64,000 nucleotides of DNA from Moritella sp. PE36 (GCF_000170855.1 NZ_ABCQ01000003.1:62001-126000); one strand, 5' to 3'; shown: positions 1 to 8,865, counted from the first letter of the stretch. Notes: generated by a model from the letters alone, not told the origin. A program made the numbers and translations.

Positions 1-278
1 GCTAAATTGTCGACTTCTTCCTGCAGGCGTTCGATTTCTGCTTGCATGCTTAAAGTTCGATCTGCACTCTTATCAATTTTGTGCTGACTGTTGGCCGCAG
101 TATTATTCATTTTGTGAGTCAGTGCTTGGGCGTTATTAATTGCTTGGGCACTGTCATTGGCTTGTACGCTGTTATTAGCTTGCGCACTATCATTAGCTTG
201 CGCAGACACGACATGGCTAAACGTAACACAGCTAAGTGCAGCCACGAGAACGAGAGAGTAAGATTTATTTAAAAGCAT
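1..278 (-). CDS. DUF3450 family periplasmic protein, C-terminus cut by window edge
   Basis: The first 92 codons of a leftward gene; the rest lies outside the window. It begins with a signal peptide (MLLNKSYSLVLVAALSC, cleavage near VVSAQA). A low-complexity stretch follows in which the unit Q-A-N-(D/N)-S is repeated about four times. Then comes a coiled-coil start with the A-N-S-Q-x-K-I-D-K and E-I-E-R-L-Q-E-E-V pattern typical of DUF3450. DUF3450 genes usually sit in TonB2-type operons with MotA/TolQ-like, ExbB, ExbD and TonB2 proteins, and the neighbouring TonB-dependent receptor fits that. The Q-A-N repeats are encoded by near-identical DNA and could vary in number between strains. Confidence 0.75.
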   Translation of the reverse strand, partial: MLLNKSYSLVLVAALSCVTFSHVVSAQANDSAQANNSVQANDSAQAINNAQALTHKMNNTAANSQHKIDKSADRTLSMQAEIERLQEEVDNL

Positions 279-321
279 AATTAATCAACATTCGAGTTAA
301 ATTTAAAAGGAATAAAACCAC

Positions 322-355
322 AAAAAGCAACAACCGAAATGACTCGATTGTTGCT
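322..355 (-). terminator. Rho-independent terminator of the TonB receptor gene
   Basis: On the minus strand AGCAACAAtCGA pairs with TTCGGTTGTTGCT around a short loop and is followed by TTTTT. It lies just past the receptor stop codon at 380, so it separates the receptor from the DUF3450 gene. Confidence 0.75.
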
Positions 356-379
356 AGCGATGAGGCTTAGATTATATTA

Positions 380-2464
380 TTAATAACGTAATTGGATTGA
401 AGCCATGTAGTTACGACCTTCACCAACGATAGTTTTCTTTTGACTACCACCCGCTAGATAATCCGTATCAAACAAGTTTTCGATGTTGAAACGTAATACT
501 AGGTCCATGTCTTTGTCGTAATTAATCGTATACGCAACACCGGTATCAAAACGTGTGTAAGCGTCTTTCTTGTAAGTATTTTCTACATCACCGAAACGTT
601 CGCCAACATAGATAGCACCTAAGTTTACATCGGTGTTATTAGCAAAAGAGTAACGAGTCCAAATGCTTGCAGAAAACTCAGGTACATCAGCTGGACGATT
701 ACCATCACGATCAGGTTTGAATTCATCATGAATCGTCGCATCTAAGTAAGTCATAGAACCGCTTAGCGAGAATGCTTCAGTTACATAACCCATCGCACTG
801 AATTCAACACCACGGTGAACTTGCTTACCTGCTTGTGTTGTTTCAGTTTCGTCCGAATTACCAGGATTATTATCAGTATCTTGAGAGATAACGATGTTCT
901 CTTGAGTAATATCGAAGATTGCACCTGACACAAACAGTTGGTTATCCATCAACTCCCATTTCGAACCAATCTCATATAGCTTACCCTTAACAGGGTCTAA
1001 CTCCGTACCATTGTTAATATCGTCTAAATTATTAATAGGATCTTTCGGTTCGAAACTTTCAGAATAAGTCGCGTAGATAGAACCATTTTCTTTTGGATGA
1101 TAAATCAGTCCTAATTTTGGGAGTACATTGTTATGAGTATTATCTTTATTTACTTCACGATCAAAACGTAACCCAGCTAGCACTTGCCATTGTTCGTTAA
1201 CTGTAATCATATCTTGAACATAGATTCCGTAAGAGTCACGCTCTGTCGGATCCTTTACCGAACCATTACTGTAATGCAAACCATCTGGCTTTTCTAAAGG
1301 GTCGCCCGGCTTAGCTGTTTGGCCACCAATTTTATGAGTTTGACCAAGGTAATAATAACCTAACCAGTTTGCACCAATAAGTGTTTGGTGCTGCATACCC
1401 AACGCATCAAATTCACCTACAAAATCAATAAACGCAGTATTAAATTCCCAGTGATCAAAACGATCATAACCACTATAAGTAATGTCGCCAACTGCATTAG
1501 GAATAGGATTAGTAAAGCTTTCAATATCGCGACGTTTGAAGTCTTGGTTGTTATAACCTAACTTAAGATTCCAGTTATCAGATAATTGGGCTGCAATATC
1601 AAAACCGATATTCTCAACATTATTTTCAATCGTAGACCAGTCAGCGTCCCAGATAAACTGATCTCCGCCGACTGGCTTACCATCAACAATGTAAGCACCA
1701 GAATCAACACTGCCGTTATCGTTAGTCTTATCGTAATGCACTGATACAGTAACTTTGTCGTTTATGTCGTAATCAACAAACAAACCACCAACAAAACGCT
1801 CCGTCGACGGTGTGCTACCATCGCTGTATGTGCGCCATGAGTCATAGCTCTGCTTAGATACAATCGCACGGGCACGTAATGTTTGGTCATTATTTAATGA
1901 ACCACTGATATCCGCAGTGGTTCGTGAATCATTGTTAGAGCCTAAATCTTGGCTAATATTAATTTGGGTTTCGTAAGTTGGCTTTTTAGCAACCATGTTG
2001 ATTAGGCCGCCCGGTGCTGATTTACCGTAAAGTAGGCCTGCAGGGCCTTTAAGTATTTCAACGCGCTCTAGTAGTTCAATAGGTTGACGGTAGTGCGACC
2101 AATGCTGCTTGCCATCACGTAGGAAACCACTACTACTTTGTAAATCAAAACCACGTAGCTTGAACGATTCACGGTTACGGCTCACACCACCAGCAGAAAT
2201 ACTTGAATCATTTTTAAGTACGTTACCTAGTGTGCTTGCTCTTTGCTCATCAATTAGCTGTTCGTCAATAACAGTGACTTGTCCCGGTGTTTCAAGCTGT
2301 GTTGCTTCAACACGCATGGCAGTACTATTAGTATCAACTTTAAAACCATAATCACGACCTACAACTTCCATGTGCTCATCTGTTTCTACTGTTTCAGTAG
2401 AGTAAGCACCTGGCGCTGCAAGTACCGTCGCGATCACGACAGCTAATCGAGTTTTACAAAACAT
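380..2464 (-). CDS. TonB-dependent siderophore receptor
   Basis: Outer-membrane ferric-siderophore receptor of 694 residues, the usual size for the FhuA/FpvA-like class (TIGR01783 type). A signal peptide (MFCKTRLAVVIATVLAAPGAYS) is followed by a plug domain with the characteristic LKGPAGLLYGKSAPGGLIN segment around residues 135-155. A long beta-barrel ends in an aromatic C-terminus (ASIQLRY), as expected for BAM-dependent insertion. A Fur-box-like sequence lies about 85 bp upstream, so expression should rise when iron is scarce. The siderophore cannot be read from sequence; hydroxamates are common substrates for this class. A strong terminator follows the gene, so it is probably monocistronic. 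Confidence 0.9.
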   Translation of the reverse strand: MFCKTRLAVVIATVLAAPGAYSTETVETDEHMEVVGRDYGFKVDTNSTAMRVEATQLETPGQVTVIDEQLIDEQRASTLGNVLKNDSSISAGGVSRNRESFKLRGFDLQSSSGFLRDGKQHWSHYRQPIELLERVEILKGPAGLLYGKSAPGGLINMVAKKPTYETQINISQDLGSNNDSRTTADISGSLNNDQTLRARAIVSKQSYDSWRTYSDGSTPSTERFVGGLFVDYDINDKVTVSVHYDKTNDNGSVDSGAYIVDGKPVGGDQFIWDADWSTIENNVENIGFDIAAQLSDNWNLKLGYNNQDFKRRDIESFTNPIPNAVGDITYSGYDRFDHWEFNTAFIDFVGEFDALGMQHQTLIGANWLGYYYLGQTHKIGGQTAKPGDPLEKPDGLHYSNGSVKDPTERDSYGIYVQDMITVNEQWQVLAGLRFDREVNKDNTHNNVLPKLGLIYHPKENGSIYATYSESFEPKDPINNLDDINNGTELDPVKGKLYEIGSKWELMDNQLFVSGAIFDITQENIVISQDTDNNPGNSDETETTQAGKQVHRGVEFSAMGYVTEAFSLSGSMTYLDATIHDEFKPDRDGNRPADVPEFSASIWTRYSFANNTDVNLGAIYVGERFGDVENTYKKDAYTRFDTGVAYTINYDKDMDLVLRFNIENLFDTDYLAGGSQKKTIVGEGRNYMASIQLRY

Positions 2465-2549
2465 ATTCCGTTATCTCCGATTCATTTTTTCATTAAATTA
2501 AACTTTACGCCTACTGCTGTAGGTCGACTTGATGAACAGGATTCTAATT

Positions 2550-2568
2550 GATAATCATTACCATTTTC
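2550..2568 (-). promoter_or_regulatory. Fur box upstream of the siderophore receptor
   Basis: The 19-mer GATAATCATTACCATTTTC matches 15 of 19 positions of the classical Fur box GATAATGATAATCATTATC. It lies about 85 bp upstream of the receptor start codon. Confidence 0.75.
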
Positions 2569-2654
2569 ATTAAATTTACATTCTTTGCATTCGCAGCAAA
2601 TGTAAACTTTAATGAAACACATAAATAGGATACTTATTAACCAGCAGCGCACAT

Positions 2655-2687
2655 AAAAACGGCTCATTTCAATATGAAATAAGCCGT
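2655..2687 (-). terminator. Terminator of the two-component operon
   Basis: On the minus strand ACGGCTTATTTCA pairs with TGAAATGAGCCGT across a 3-nt loop and is followed by TTTT. It lies 30-60 bp past the kinase stop codon. Confidence 0.8.
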
Positions 2688-2716
2688 ATTCATAAAACTT
2701 TAGTGATTAATAGCTA

Positions 2717-4114
2717 TTATTGGATAGGGAATCGTAGTTTTACCGTGACGCCATTATTTACATTAAGTTCCGCAACTGCTTCGCCGCGCATGATCAACAT
2801 CGCTTCCTTTACAATGGCAAGCCCCAGTCCGTAACCACCAGACTGTTTAGTTCTCGCTTGCTCAATACGTACAAACGGATCAAAGACACGGCCTAGTTGC
2901 TGTGCAGGTATACCGATGCCATCGTCAGCGATAACAATCTCTACATATTGGTCTTGTTGACTAACAGTTAATACAATGGCTGCATTATCACCCGCATACT
3001 TAATGGCATTCTCGAGCACGTTTTTAATCGATCTTAAACATAAGCGGTTATCAGCAAGTACCATAGGCGTCGCATTATCCAGCTCAACTTGCAGTGATTG
3101 TTGGGGTTTTAAATCTATTTCATTTTGCATCACCTGGATCTGACACAAGGATTCAAGCTGTATCGGCACCAAGTTAACCGATACACTTTCATGCTCTAAA
3201 CGACTAAATTCAAGGATCTCACTCACCAGGTTATTCATTTCAGCTGATTCATTATCAAGTTTATCTAATAAATCACTGACGTCATCAGGACAACGTTTGC
3301 GTAATAAATGCAGGATCAAACTATGTCTTGCTAACGGCGTTCTTAACTCATGCGATACATCCGTGATCAACTTTTTCTGTTTAGCAATTAAATCATGTAT
3401 ACGCTCAGCCATATCATCCAGATCTTGTGCCAGCTGATTAAACTCAGTCACACTGTTACCGACTTTATGAGATACCCGAATACTAAAATCACCTTCAGCC
3501 AAACCGCGACTCGCAGCTTGTAAACGTTGCAGGGGTTGCTGTAAATGCCGCGCAAGCAGTAATGAAAAAATAGCGAGTAATATACTAGTGATCACAAATT
3601 GGATCGCAGCAAAATAATAAGGAAAATGATGGGCCGGATGCTGCTTATCAGAAAACTGCACGATTAACTGATAACCAGGCCGTAGCGGTAATGCAATAAC
3701 GGGCTTATTCACTTTGTTCTCTAAAATGGTATTAAGCGGGCGAATAAAACGTAATTTGAACTTAAAATGTGGGTGCATAACACGCGTACTCACCTCTTCA
3801 AGATCATCGCTAAGTACAAATAAATAGCTTGATTGCGCCGCTTCCCATTCTGCCAGTTTAGGTCGGTCTACATTCCCTTCACTGTCTTTACTATCAAGTA
3901 ACCGATTAGCCTGTTCGGCAAGATCTAGCATTTCCGTTTTCACAGTTGCGGGTAGCTGTAACAGTACCCGTACTAACGCCATTTCAGCAATACTTTGTAA
4001 GCTAAGGATCAATACCAGCGTAATAGCAAAATAGCTGAATAAACGAAACGCCAATCCTTGACGATCACCTAAAAAAAACAACTGCCTTGCCGCTTTTACA
4101 CAAGCTAGATTCAT
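2717..4114 (-). CDS. CpxA-like sensor histidine kinase
   Basis: Inner-membrane sensor kinase of 465 residues. A transmembrane helix spans about 24-46, a periplasmic sensor region about 50-165, and a second helix about 168-188. A HAMP linker follows, then a HisKA domain with phospho-acceptor His255 in TDVSHELRTPL, then a HATPase_c domain with the N-box (NVLENAIKYAG) and G1 box (ADDGIGIP). The dimerisation region resembles CpxA, matching its CpxR-like partner. Its ATG overlaps the response-regulator stop by 4 bp (ATGA), so the two are translationally coupled. The signal is unknown; envelope stress is the family precedent. Confidence 0.9.
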   Translation of the reverse strand: MNLACVKAARQLFFLGDRQGLAFRLFSYFAITLVLILSLQSIAEMALVRVLLQLPATVKTEMLDLAEQANRLLDSKDSEGNVDRPKLAEWEAAQSSYLFVLSDDLEEVSTRVMHPHFKFKLRFIRPLNTILENKVNKPVIALPLRPGYQLIVQFSDKQHPAHHFPYYFAAIQFVITSILLAIFSLLLARHLQQPLQRLQAASRGLAEGDFSIRVSHKVGNSVTEFNQLAQDLDDMAERIHDLIAKQKKLITDVSHELRTPLARHSLILHLLRKRCPDDVSDLLDKLDNESAEMNNLVSEILEFSRLEHESVSVNLVPIQLESLCQIQVMQNEIDLKPQQSLQVELDNATPMVLADNRLCLRSIKNVLENAIKYAGDNAAIVLTVSQQDQYVEIVIADDGIGIPAQQLGRVFDPFVRIEQARTKQSGGYGLGLAIVKEAMLIMRGEAVAELNVNNGVTVKLRFPIQ

Positions 4115-4782
4115 ACAGCCATACTGCCTACGTGCTCAAAAAAGCTATAGCCTTTGCCACGTACGGTTTTGATATGTAATTTGGACAGACCAGATTGCAC
4201 CATCTTGCGGCGGATATTACTAATATGCATATCCAAATTACGATCAAATGGACATAAATCTTTCTTTAATACTTGTTTTTGCAATTCAGCTTTCGACACC
4301 ACAATTTCATGGCGTGAAACCAGATACTCAAGTAATTCAGCTTCGGTTCCAGTCAATGACAAACGTGATAACTGCGTAAGAATTGAACTCTCGCCACCCA
4401 AGTTTTGTCTTTGCTTTTCTAGACCAACACGACGTAACATCACTTGAATACGGGTTAATAATTCCGGCACGCTGTATGGTTTAGCAATATACTGATCAGC
4501 CCCGGCCTGCAAACAATCCAGCATCGCACTTTCATCCGCGAGTGCCGTTAGCATTAAAATCGGCGTCGCAAAGCGCTGACAGATACGCCTAGCCACTTGC
4601 AACCCATTAATATTGGGCAACATCACATCAAGCAATACCAAATCAACAGGTTTAGCCTGCATATAATCGAGCGCACTTTCACCGCAGTGCACGCTATGCA
4701 CCTGGTAGCCATCTTCGACTAATACTTCAGTTAATAATTCACATAGTTGTATATCATCATCGACGATGAGAATTTGTGACAC
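4111..4782 (-). CDS. CpxR-like OmpR-family response regulator
   Basis: DNA-binding response regulator of 223 residues. The receiver domain has the acidic pair in ILIVDDD, phospho-acceptor Asp in LVLLDVMLP, and the conserved Thr and Lys in LTA and KPYS. The winged-helix output domain carries LTGTEAELLEYL, DRNLDMHISNIRRK and VRGKGYSF, closely matching CpxR. I place the start at GTG 4782 because AAGGTG lies 9 nt upstream and the protein then begins directly at the receiver fold. A longer ATG start at 4851 would add 23 odd hydrophobic residues and is less likely. First gene of the operon with the kinase. Confidence 0.88.
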   Translation of the reverse strand: MSQILIVDDDIQLCELLTEVLVEDGYQVHSVHCGESALDYMQAKPVDLVLLDVMLPNINGLQVARRICQRFATPILMLTALADESAMLDCLQAGADQYIAKPYSVPELLTRIQVMLRRVGLEKQRQNLGGESSILTQLSRLSLTGTEAELLEYLVSRHEIVVSKAELQKQVLKKDLCPFDRNLDMHISNIRRKMVQSGLSKLHIKTVRGKGYSFFEHVGSMAV

Positions 4783-4865
4783 AGTTAAAAACACCTTAAT
4801 AATAACAATTCGTATTAGTATTTTAATGAAGAACAGCATTAAGTACAACAAACATTCTGCATCAC

Positions 4866-4879
4866 TTGATTAAGATCAA
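4866..4879. promoter_or_regulatory. FNR/Anr-type binding site in the divergent promoter region
   Basis: TTGATTAAGATCAA is a perfect match to the FNR consensus TTGAT-N4-ATCAA. It lies 84 bp upstream of the response-regulator GTG and 123 bp upstream of the PilZ gene on the other strand. It could serve either gene. The match is seen; oxygen-dependent control is inferred. Confidence 0.65.
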
Positions 4880-5001
4880 TAACGAAAACCAGAAAAGCTT
4901 ATTTTTACAATCTGTTAATTAGGATAATTTATGCGTTTAAGCTATATTGGATAAATCTAGAACACTCAATTTGAGCTTTTGAAAATATATACGGATATAG
5001 C

Positions 5002-5346
5002 ATGTTCAGCGTAACAAAAGATCTTTCATTCAAGCTAAATCGTGACCACACTCGCTATAATTATTGGGACCCGTATCCGGTATTATATGTAGATAAACTC
5101 GGTTTTTTTGATTTTTTCAAAATCCCTGTTCAAGTAATGAATATCTCAAAATCAGGGATGTTAGCGAAAGTTCAAACCGAAAGTAAATTTAGCGTTGGTG
5201 AACACATCATCATTAAGTTTGACAATTATTTTACCGATGTGATACCGACAACAGTAATGCGTTGGGAAGCTGATACACAATTACTGGCGGTAAAATTTAG
5301 TCGGGACATAAAGTTAATCGAGCGCATAGCGCTTAATATAGCCTAG
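5002..5346 (+). CDS. PilZ domain protein (probable c-di-GMP receptor)
   Basis: Small soluble protein of 114 residues consisting of one PilZ-like domain. The two c-di-GMP-binding signatures are visible: RxxxR as R14-D-H-T-R18, and (D/N)xSxxG as N-I-S-K-S-G about 30 residues later. Beta-strand-rich sequence follows, ending in AVKFSRD. Proteins of this size usually bind c-di-GMP and act on motility or surface partners. Divergent from the CpxRA-like operon, with a shared 219-bp intergenic region. The gap between the two motifs is longer than in many PilZ domains but still plausible. Confidence 0.75.
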   Translation: MFSVTKDLSFKLNRDHTRYNYWDPYPVLYVDKLGFFDFFKIPVQVMNISKSGMLAKVQTESKFSVGEHIIIKFDNYFTDVIPTTVMRWEADTQLLAVKFSRDIKLIERIALNIA

Positions 5347-5381
5347 CAAGCTTACAGATAGGTCCCTATGCGCTAGATGAT

Positions 5382-6173
5382 TTAGTCCCAGTCCTCAGCG
5401 ACAAACTGGATCAACAATTCATCATTTTGATACATATTCAAAAATGGCCACTCTACCTGCAAGGCATTCACCATACCAAGTGTTTGATGTAGTTTTTGCT
5501 CTACCGCATTGGCCTTTGGATCGGCACAGGCCATTAGCGTAGAACCAATAGGGCCTAATTTGAGTAATGAATTATTCAAGTCTGTTGCTTCAAACAAATG
5601 CTTGATCTGGCCAAACATATTATTACAGCCAGCAAAACCCGAGAAACCACCTCCGGCAATGGTAATATTGGCAGGTCGTGGTAACGCTTGCGGGCTAATA
5701 CCTTTCAGACCAGCAAGTTGCTTTAAATTCCACTTGCGGCTCTCGGTTAACATGGTGTTATCTAAATAATGTCGTGGTGCTTTGTCTATTTCGTCAACCA
5801 GCTTGTACGATATGCTTGAGGCATCAGCCGCCGGGTACTTAACTTCAGCAGTCTCTACCGATAATTTATAAAACGAACCCGGCACATATTCAAAACCGGC
5901 AATATCATTATAAAAGAACTGCCACTCACTGGTTTTTCCATCCACCATTTTATTCACCACTAAGCACTGCATCGGCGCGATCCCCTGACAAGCAACACGT
6001 TCAGGCGCAACCCAATACGTTTCCATTTTAACGGCTGCAGTGTTAGCACTTTCATCATAATGAGTACTCGCATCATTCGTTTCAGCTGCACTTTGGCTTG
6101 TGCTGGAACAGCCGATGAGTAACCCGCTTAACAACCCAGTTAGCAATAAAGATGCTGGCAATTTAAACTTCAT
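5382..6173 (-). CDS. META / DUF4377 domain lipoprotein
   Basis: Predicted lipoprotein of 263 residues. The ATG at 6173 is chosen because AAAAAGG precedes it and it gives a clean lipoprotein signal (MKFKLPASLLLTGLLSGLLIGC, lipobox LIGC). An upstream in-frame ATG at 6260 would bury the signal. The middle part (V-A-P-E-R-V-A-C... C-L-V-V) looks like DUF4377. The C-terminal half has the META/HslJ pattern N-I-T-I-A-G-G-G-F-S-G-F-A-G-C-N-N, with paired Cys in the AGCNN and MACA segments. HslJ-like domains are linked to heat and novobiocin resistance and envelope stress, but the exact role is unknown. Confidence 0.75.
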   Translation of the reverse strand: MKFKLPASLLLTGLLSGLLIGCSSTSQSAAETNDASTHYDESANTAAVKMETYWVAPERVACQGIAPMQCLVVNKMVDGKTSEWQFFYNDIAGFEYVPGSFYKLSVETAEVKYPAADASSISYKLVDEIDKAPRHYLDNTMLTESRKWNLKQLAGLKGISPQALPRPANITIAGGGFSGFAGCNNMFGQIKHLFEATDLNNSLLKLGPIGSTLMACADPKANAVEQKLHQTLGMVNALQVEWPFLNMYQNDELLIQFVAEDWD

Positions 6174-6271
6174 ATTAATAAACCTTTTTCCGTTTTCCAC
6201 TAAACTTATACCAATTGCAAGATACAGCGAGTCTTTGGCTCCGCGCTTTTGACCAAGCATTAAGGATTGTT

Positions 6272-7465
6272 ATGCCGCCACTTTTACGCTCACTCATAAA
6301 ACTGTGTGTATTTTGTTATTTATACAGTATGGCATCGTATAGCTATAGTAGTTCCCTTGTTAATATAAGCAGCTCCCTCGTTAATATAAGTAGTTCCCAG
6401 GTTAATAGCAGTTCAGTTAATAACGTCAGCAACTCTGTCAGCAGTACTGTCATTAACGTCGGCAGTTATCACTGCCCGCCTTTTGTGATGAATATACAAG
6501 ACAATAGCCGACCACAACCCACCAGCACAGGACTGAGTATTTTATTGTGGGAACGTATCGCCGAGAGTATCGACCTACAATATGAGATGCAAGATTACAC
6601 TTTAAAGGGCTTATTAGAAGCGGTTGAGAATGGCAGTATAGAAGTGGGTATATCCTGTATTACGATCACACCTGAACGTGAATTACTCATGGATTTTTCA
6701 CACTCATTTTATGAGACGCATCTGGCCATTGCAGTAAAACAAAAAGGCTACCTCGCTTCTTTTATCAATATCATCACCAATACTACATTATTACTTGTTG
6801 TTGGCATTATCCTTATCTGCGCAGGGCTTATCGGCTGGATCTTTTACCTGCTCGAACATAAGGTTAATCATAAACTGTATTCAATGCCATCAACCGGGGC
6901 GCAGTTATTAGAAGCCTTTATTCTTGGTCTGTTATTCATCACCAAAGGCCCCTTCAACTATTTTGAATTTAAAACCTTGAGTGGACGGGTATTGACGGTA
7001 TTTTTAGCCATTGCATCCACCTTATTTATTGCCAGTATTACCGCGATGTTAGCCAGTACCTTTACCTTGGGATTGCTGAATACTGATATAAAAAGTCCTT
7101 ATGACCTGATCAAGCTTAATGTCGGCACCAAAGTTTCAACCACATCTTCTATTTATCTAGATAGTTTAGGTATAATACATCAGACGTTTACCAGCCTTGA
7201 TGATATGCTCAGCGCGCTTAATAACGGGGAGATTGACGCTATTGTTGATGATGATGCGGTTTTAAAATACAAACTGAAACTTGCAAAACAGCAAGGACGT
7301 TATCAGCAAATATCAGTATTACCTTATCAATTTGAAAAACAAAATTATGGTTTAGCGATTAAAGATAATAGCCCTTACACCGAGCAATTAAACCGTGCTC
7401 TGCTTAATATTCGTCAAAGTCCAGAATGGCAACAAGCACTCAACCAGTACTTTGCCGACTATTAA
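6272..7465 (+). CDS. Bacterial ionotropic glutamate receptor-like channel (GluR0-like)
   Basis: Membrane protein of 397 residues with the iGluR layout: signal peptide, ligand-binding half S1, transmembrane M1, re-entrant pore loop P, transmembrane M2, then ligand-binding half S2. S1 contains TITPERELLMDFSHSF, matching the iGluR core with the ligand carboxylate-binding Arg (R136). M1 is about 171-194 and the pore region about 208-232. M2 ends in S-I-T-A-M-L-A-S (255-262), the counterpart of the eukaryotic SYTANLAAF gate. S2 has a D-D-D-A-V-L stretch near 326-331, where an Asp (about D327) would bind the ligand amino group. The K+ filter TVGYG of GluR0 is absent. The start at 6272 has AAGGA 5 nt upstream. 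Residues 27-60 are Ser/Asn/Val-rich repeats. Confidence 0.8.
   Translation: MPPLLRSLIKLCVFCYLYSMASYSYSSSLVNISSSLVNISSSQVNSSSVNNVSNSVSSTVINVGSYHCPPFVMNIQDNSRPQPTSTGLSILLWERIAESIDLQYEMQDYTLKGLLEAVENGSIEVGISCITITPERELLMDFSHSFYETHLAIAVKQKGYLASFINIITNTTLLLVVGIILICAGLIGWIFYLLEHKVNHKLYSMPSTGAQLLEAFILGLLFITKGPFNYFEFKTLSGRVLTVFLAIASTLFIASITAMLASTFTLGLLNTDIKSPYDLIKLNVGTKVSTTSSIYLDSLGIIHQTFTSLDDMLSALNNGEIDAIVDDDAVLKYKLKLAKQQGRYQQISVLPYQFEKQNYGLAIKDNSPYTEQLNRALLNIRQSPEWQQALNQYFADY
6347..6411 (+). repeat. Short tandem repeat inside the glutamate-receptor-like gene
   Basis: About three imperfect 21-nt copies of AGTAGTTCCCTTGTTAATAT, each encoding roughly SSSLVNI, lie just after the signal peptide. They form a low-complexity linker before the first ligand-binding half-domain. 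Confidence 0.6.
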
Positions 7466-7635
7466 TGTAACCTTATTCACCTCTCTATTTACCCACCTAA
7501 ATATAAACTGACAGACGCTTACACACGCTTACATTTAACCAACCCATCGAACTAGACTTAGTATATGTTTATAATGATAATGCCCCGCCTCTACGACTAC
7601 TCCAGTCATTATTCGGTATATATAATGGACATATT

Positions 7636-8328
7636 ATGAAAAAACTTATTCTTTCAGTACTTGCTGCATCCCTACTTTCAGGCTGTGGTAGCGTTGCACT
7701 CATGACCAAAACTAGCGAACTAAAAGCACAGCCCGAAATGTTAATCAAAACAGATGGCGATTTTTGGGGTTTAGGCCAAGAAGGTAGCTTTGATGTGGTA
7801 GGGAAATACACAGGTAAATACGACCGTAGCTCATCAGGCTCAACTTGGTTTAACACGATCAGCACTACAGAAGGCGACATGGTTGCCGAAATTACCCGTA
7901 CAGATAATGGCAAAACGTGGATATTGGTATGCAGTGGTGGCGGTACAAGTGTGAATATTGGCGGTTTATCATTCGGCGGTAACAACCCATACCGTTGTGA
8001 TATTAGCATCGATGGTAACACCGTGGGCGAATATGAAATGAAACCATCAAGCGCGGCAATCACACTGGATGTAGCAAAATATGAATCAGGTATTGTCCGT
8101 ATCAACAACGAACACTTAAATGTAAAATCAGTGCATAAATCAGATGACCTATTCATGACAGTGGAAAAACCATTAGGTTACGTATTTGAGCAAGGTACGC
8201 AAAGTATTGCCGCCGTTCAAACCAATGGTTTACTGAGCTTACAAACACTACCTGACCTAACGGCTGACAAGCAAGACCTGATCGTAGTAGGCGCGATTGC
8301 AAGTGCACTAAGCTGGCGTCCAGAATAA
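7636..8328 (+). CDS. Hypothetical lipoprotein
   Basis: Predicted lipoprotein of 230 residues with signal MKKLILSVLAASLLSGC and lipobox LSGC. The mature part is beta-rich, with Gly/Ser-rich loops (CSGGGTSVNIGGLSFGGNN) and two later Cys that could form a disulphide (LVC and YRC). I do not recognise a named family. It is monocistronic, convergent with the MarR-family gene, and preceded by a short AT-rich promoter region. An outer-membrane or periplasmic location is inferred from the lipobox (residue after Cys is Gly, not Asp). Confidence 0.75.
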   Translation: MKKLILSVLAASLLSGCGSVALMTKTSELKAQPEMLIKTDGDFWGLGQEGSFDVVGKYTGKYDRSSSGSTWFNTISTTEGDMVAEITRTDNGKTWILVCSGGGTSVNIGGLSFGGNNPYRCDISIDGNTVGEYEMKPSSAAITLDVAKYESGIVRINNEHLNVKSVHKSDDLFMTVEKPLGYVFEQGTQSIAAVQTNGLLSLQTLPDLTADKQDLIVVGAIASALSWRPE

Positions 8329-8369
8329 CCGAGATTATTGTCATGGCATGATAATATCGGATCAAAATA

Positions 8370-8406
8370 ACAGGGCGGTGATCGACAGCCCTGTCATTAT
8401 CACCGC
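8370..8406. terminator. Possible bidirectional terminator between convergent genes
   Basis: Two overlapping, mutually exclusive stems are present: ACAGGGC/GCCCTGT (8370-8394) and GCGGTGA/TCACCGC (8375-8406). They lie between the lipoprotein stop and the MarR-family stop. There is no strong T-run, so termination is only a guess. Confidence 0.35.
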
Positions 8407-8421
8407 TATAACCAGTAACAA

Positions 8422-8865
8422 TTAATCCGTTAAATTACTCAACAATGCTTCGCAACTGGCTTTCATCATCAACAATTCTTCTTTGGGTAAACCAGCCTGA
8501 CAAAACATGTTTAAAGGTACTGCTTTCGCTTGTTCTTTTAATGCTAATCCAGCATCTGTTAAACAAAGAATACGCGCTCGCTCGTCTTCTTTACTGCGTT
8601 CTCTGCGAATAAGTCCTTTCAATTCCAAGCGTTTTAACAAGGGTGTTAACGTACCTGAATCAAGGTGTAATTGTTCTCCTAATACTTTGACACTAATTTC
8701 GTCTTGCTGCCAAAACACCAGCATAGCTAAGTATTGCGGGTAAGTAAGATCAAGCGCTTTTAACATTGGGCGATATGCTCGTACCATTGCATTCGTTGCA
8801 CTGTATAAAGCAAAACAGACCTGATTATCTAAGTGTAACATCGTCTCTTCATTAAATTCTGACAT
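8422..8865 (-). CDS. OhrR-like MarR-family organic-peroxide sensor/repressor
   Basis: Winged-helix regulator of 147 residues. The N-terminus H-L-D-N-Q-V-C-F-A-L-Y-S matches OhrR, with Cys17 at the position of the reactive peroxide-sensing cysteine. A-L-D-L-T-Y-P-Q-Y-L and the recognition region D-S-G-T-L-T-P-L-L-K-R-L-E are also OhrR-like. OhrR represses the thiol peroxidase gene ohr and releases DNA when that Cys is oxidised by organic hydroperoxides. No ohr gene is adjacent, so the target lies elsewhere. The ATG at 8865 is preferred (AGAGAGG upstream) over an in-frame start 33 nt further out. Confidence 0.8.
   Translation of the reverse strand: MSEFNEETMLHLDNQVCFALYSATNAMVRAYRPMLKALDLTYPQYLAMLVFWQQDEISVKVLGEQLHLDSGTLTPLLKRLELKGLIRRERSKEDERARILCLTDAGLALKEQAKAVPLNMFCQAGLPKEELLMMKASCEALLSNLTD

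Noticed and set aside
2482-2667. 61-codon minus-strand ORF between the TonB receptor and the kinase
   Set aside because: It runs over the Fur box and the kinase terminator, has no ribosome site and no recognisable protein features.
7569-8156. 195-codon minus-strand ORF opposite the hypothetical lipoprotein
   Set aside because: The opposite-strand frame has a lipoprotein signal and sensible composition; this one has no ribosome site or family features.
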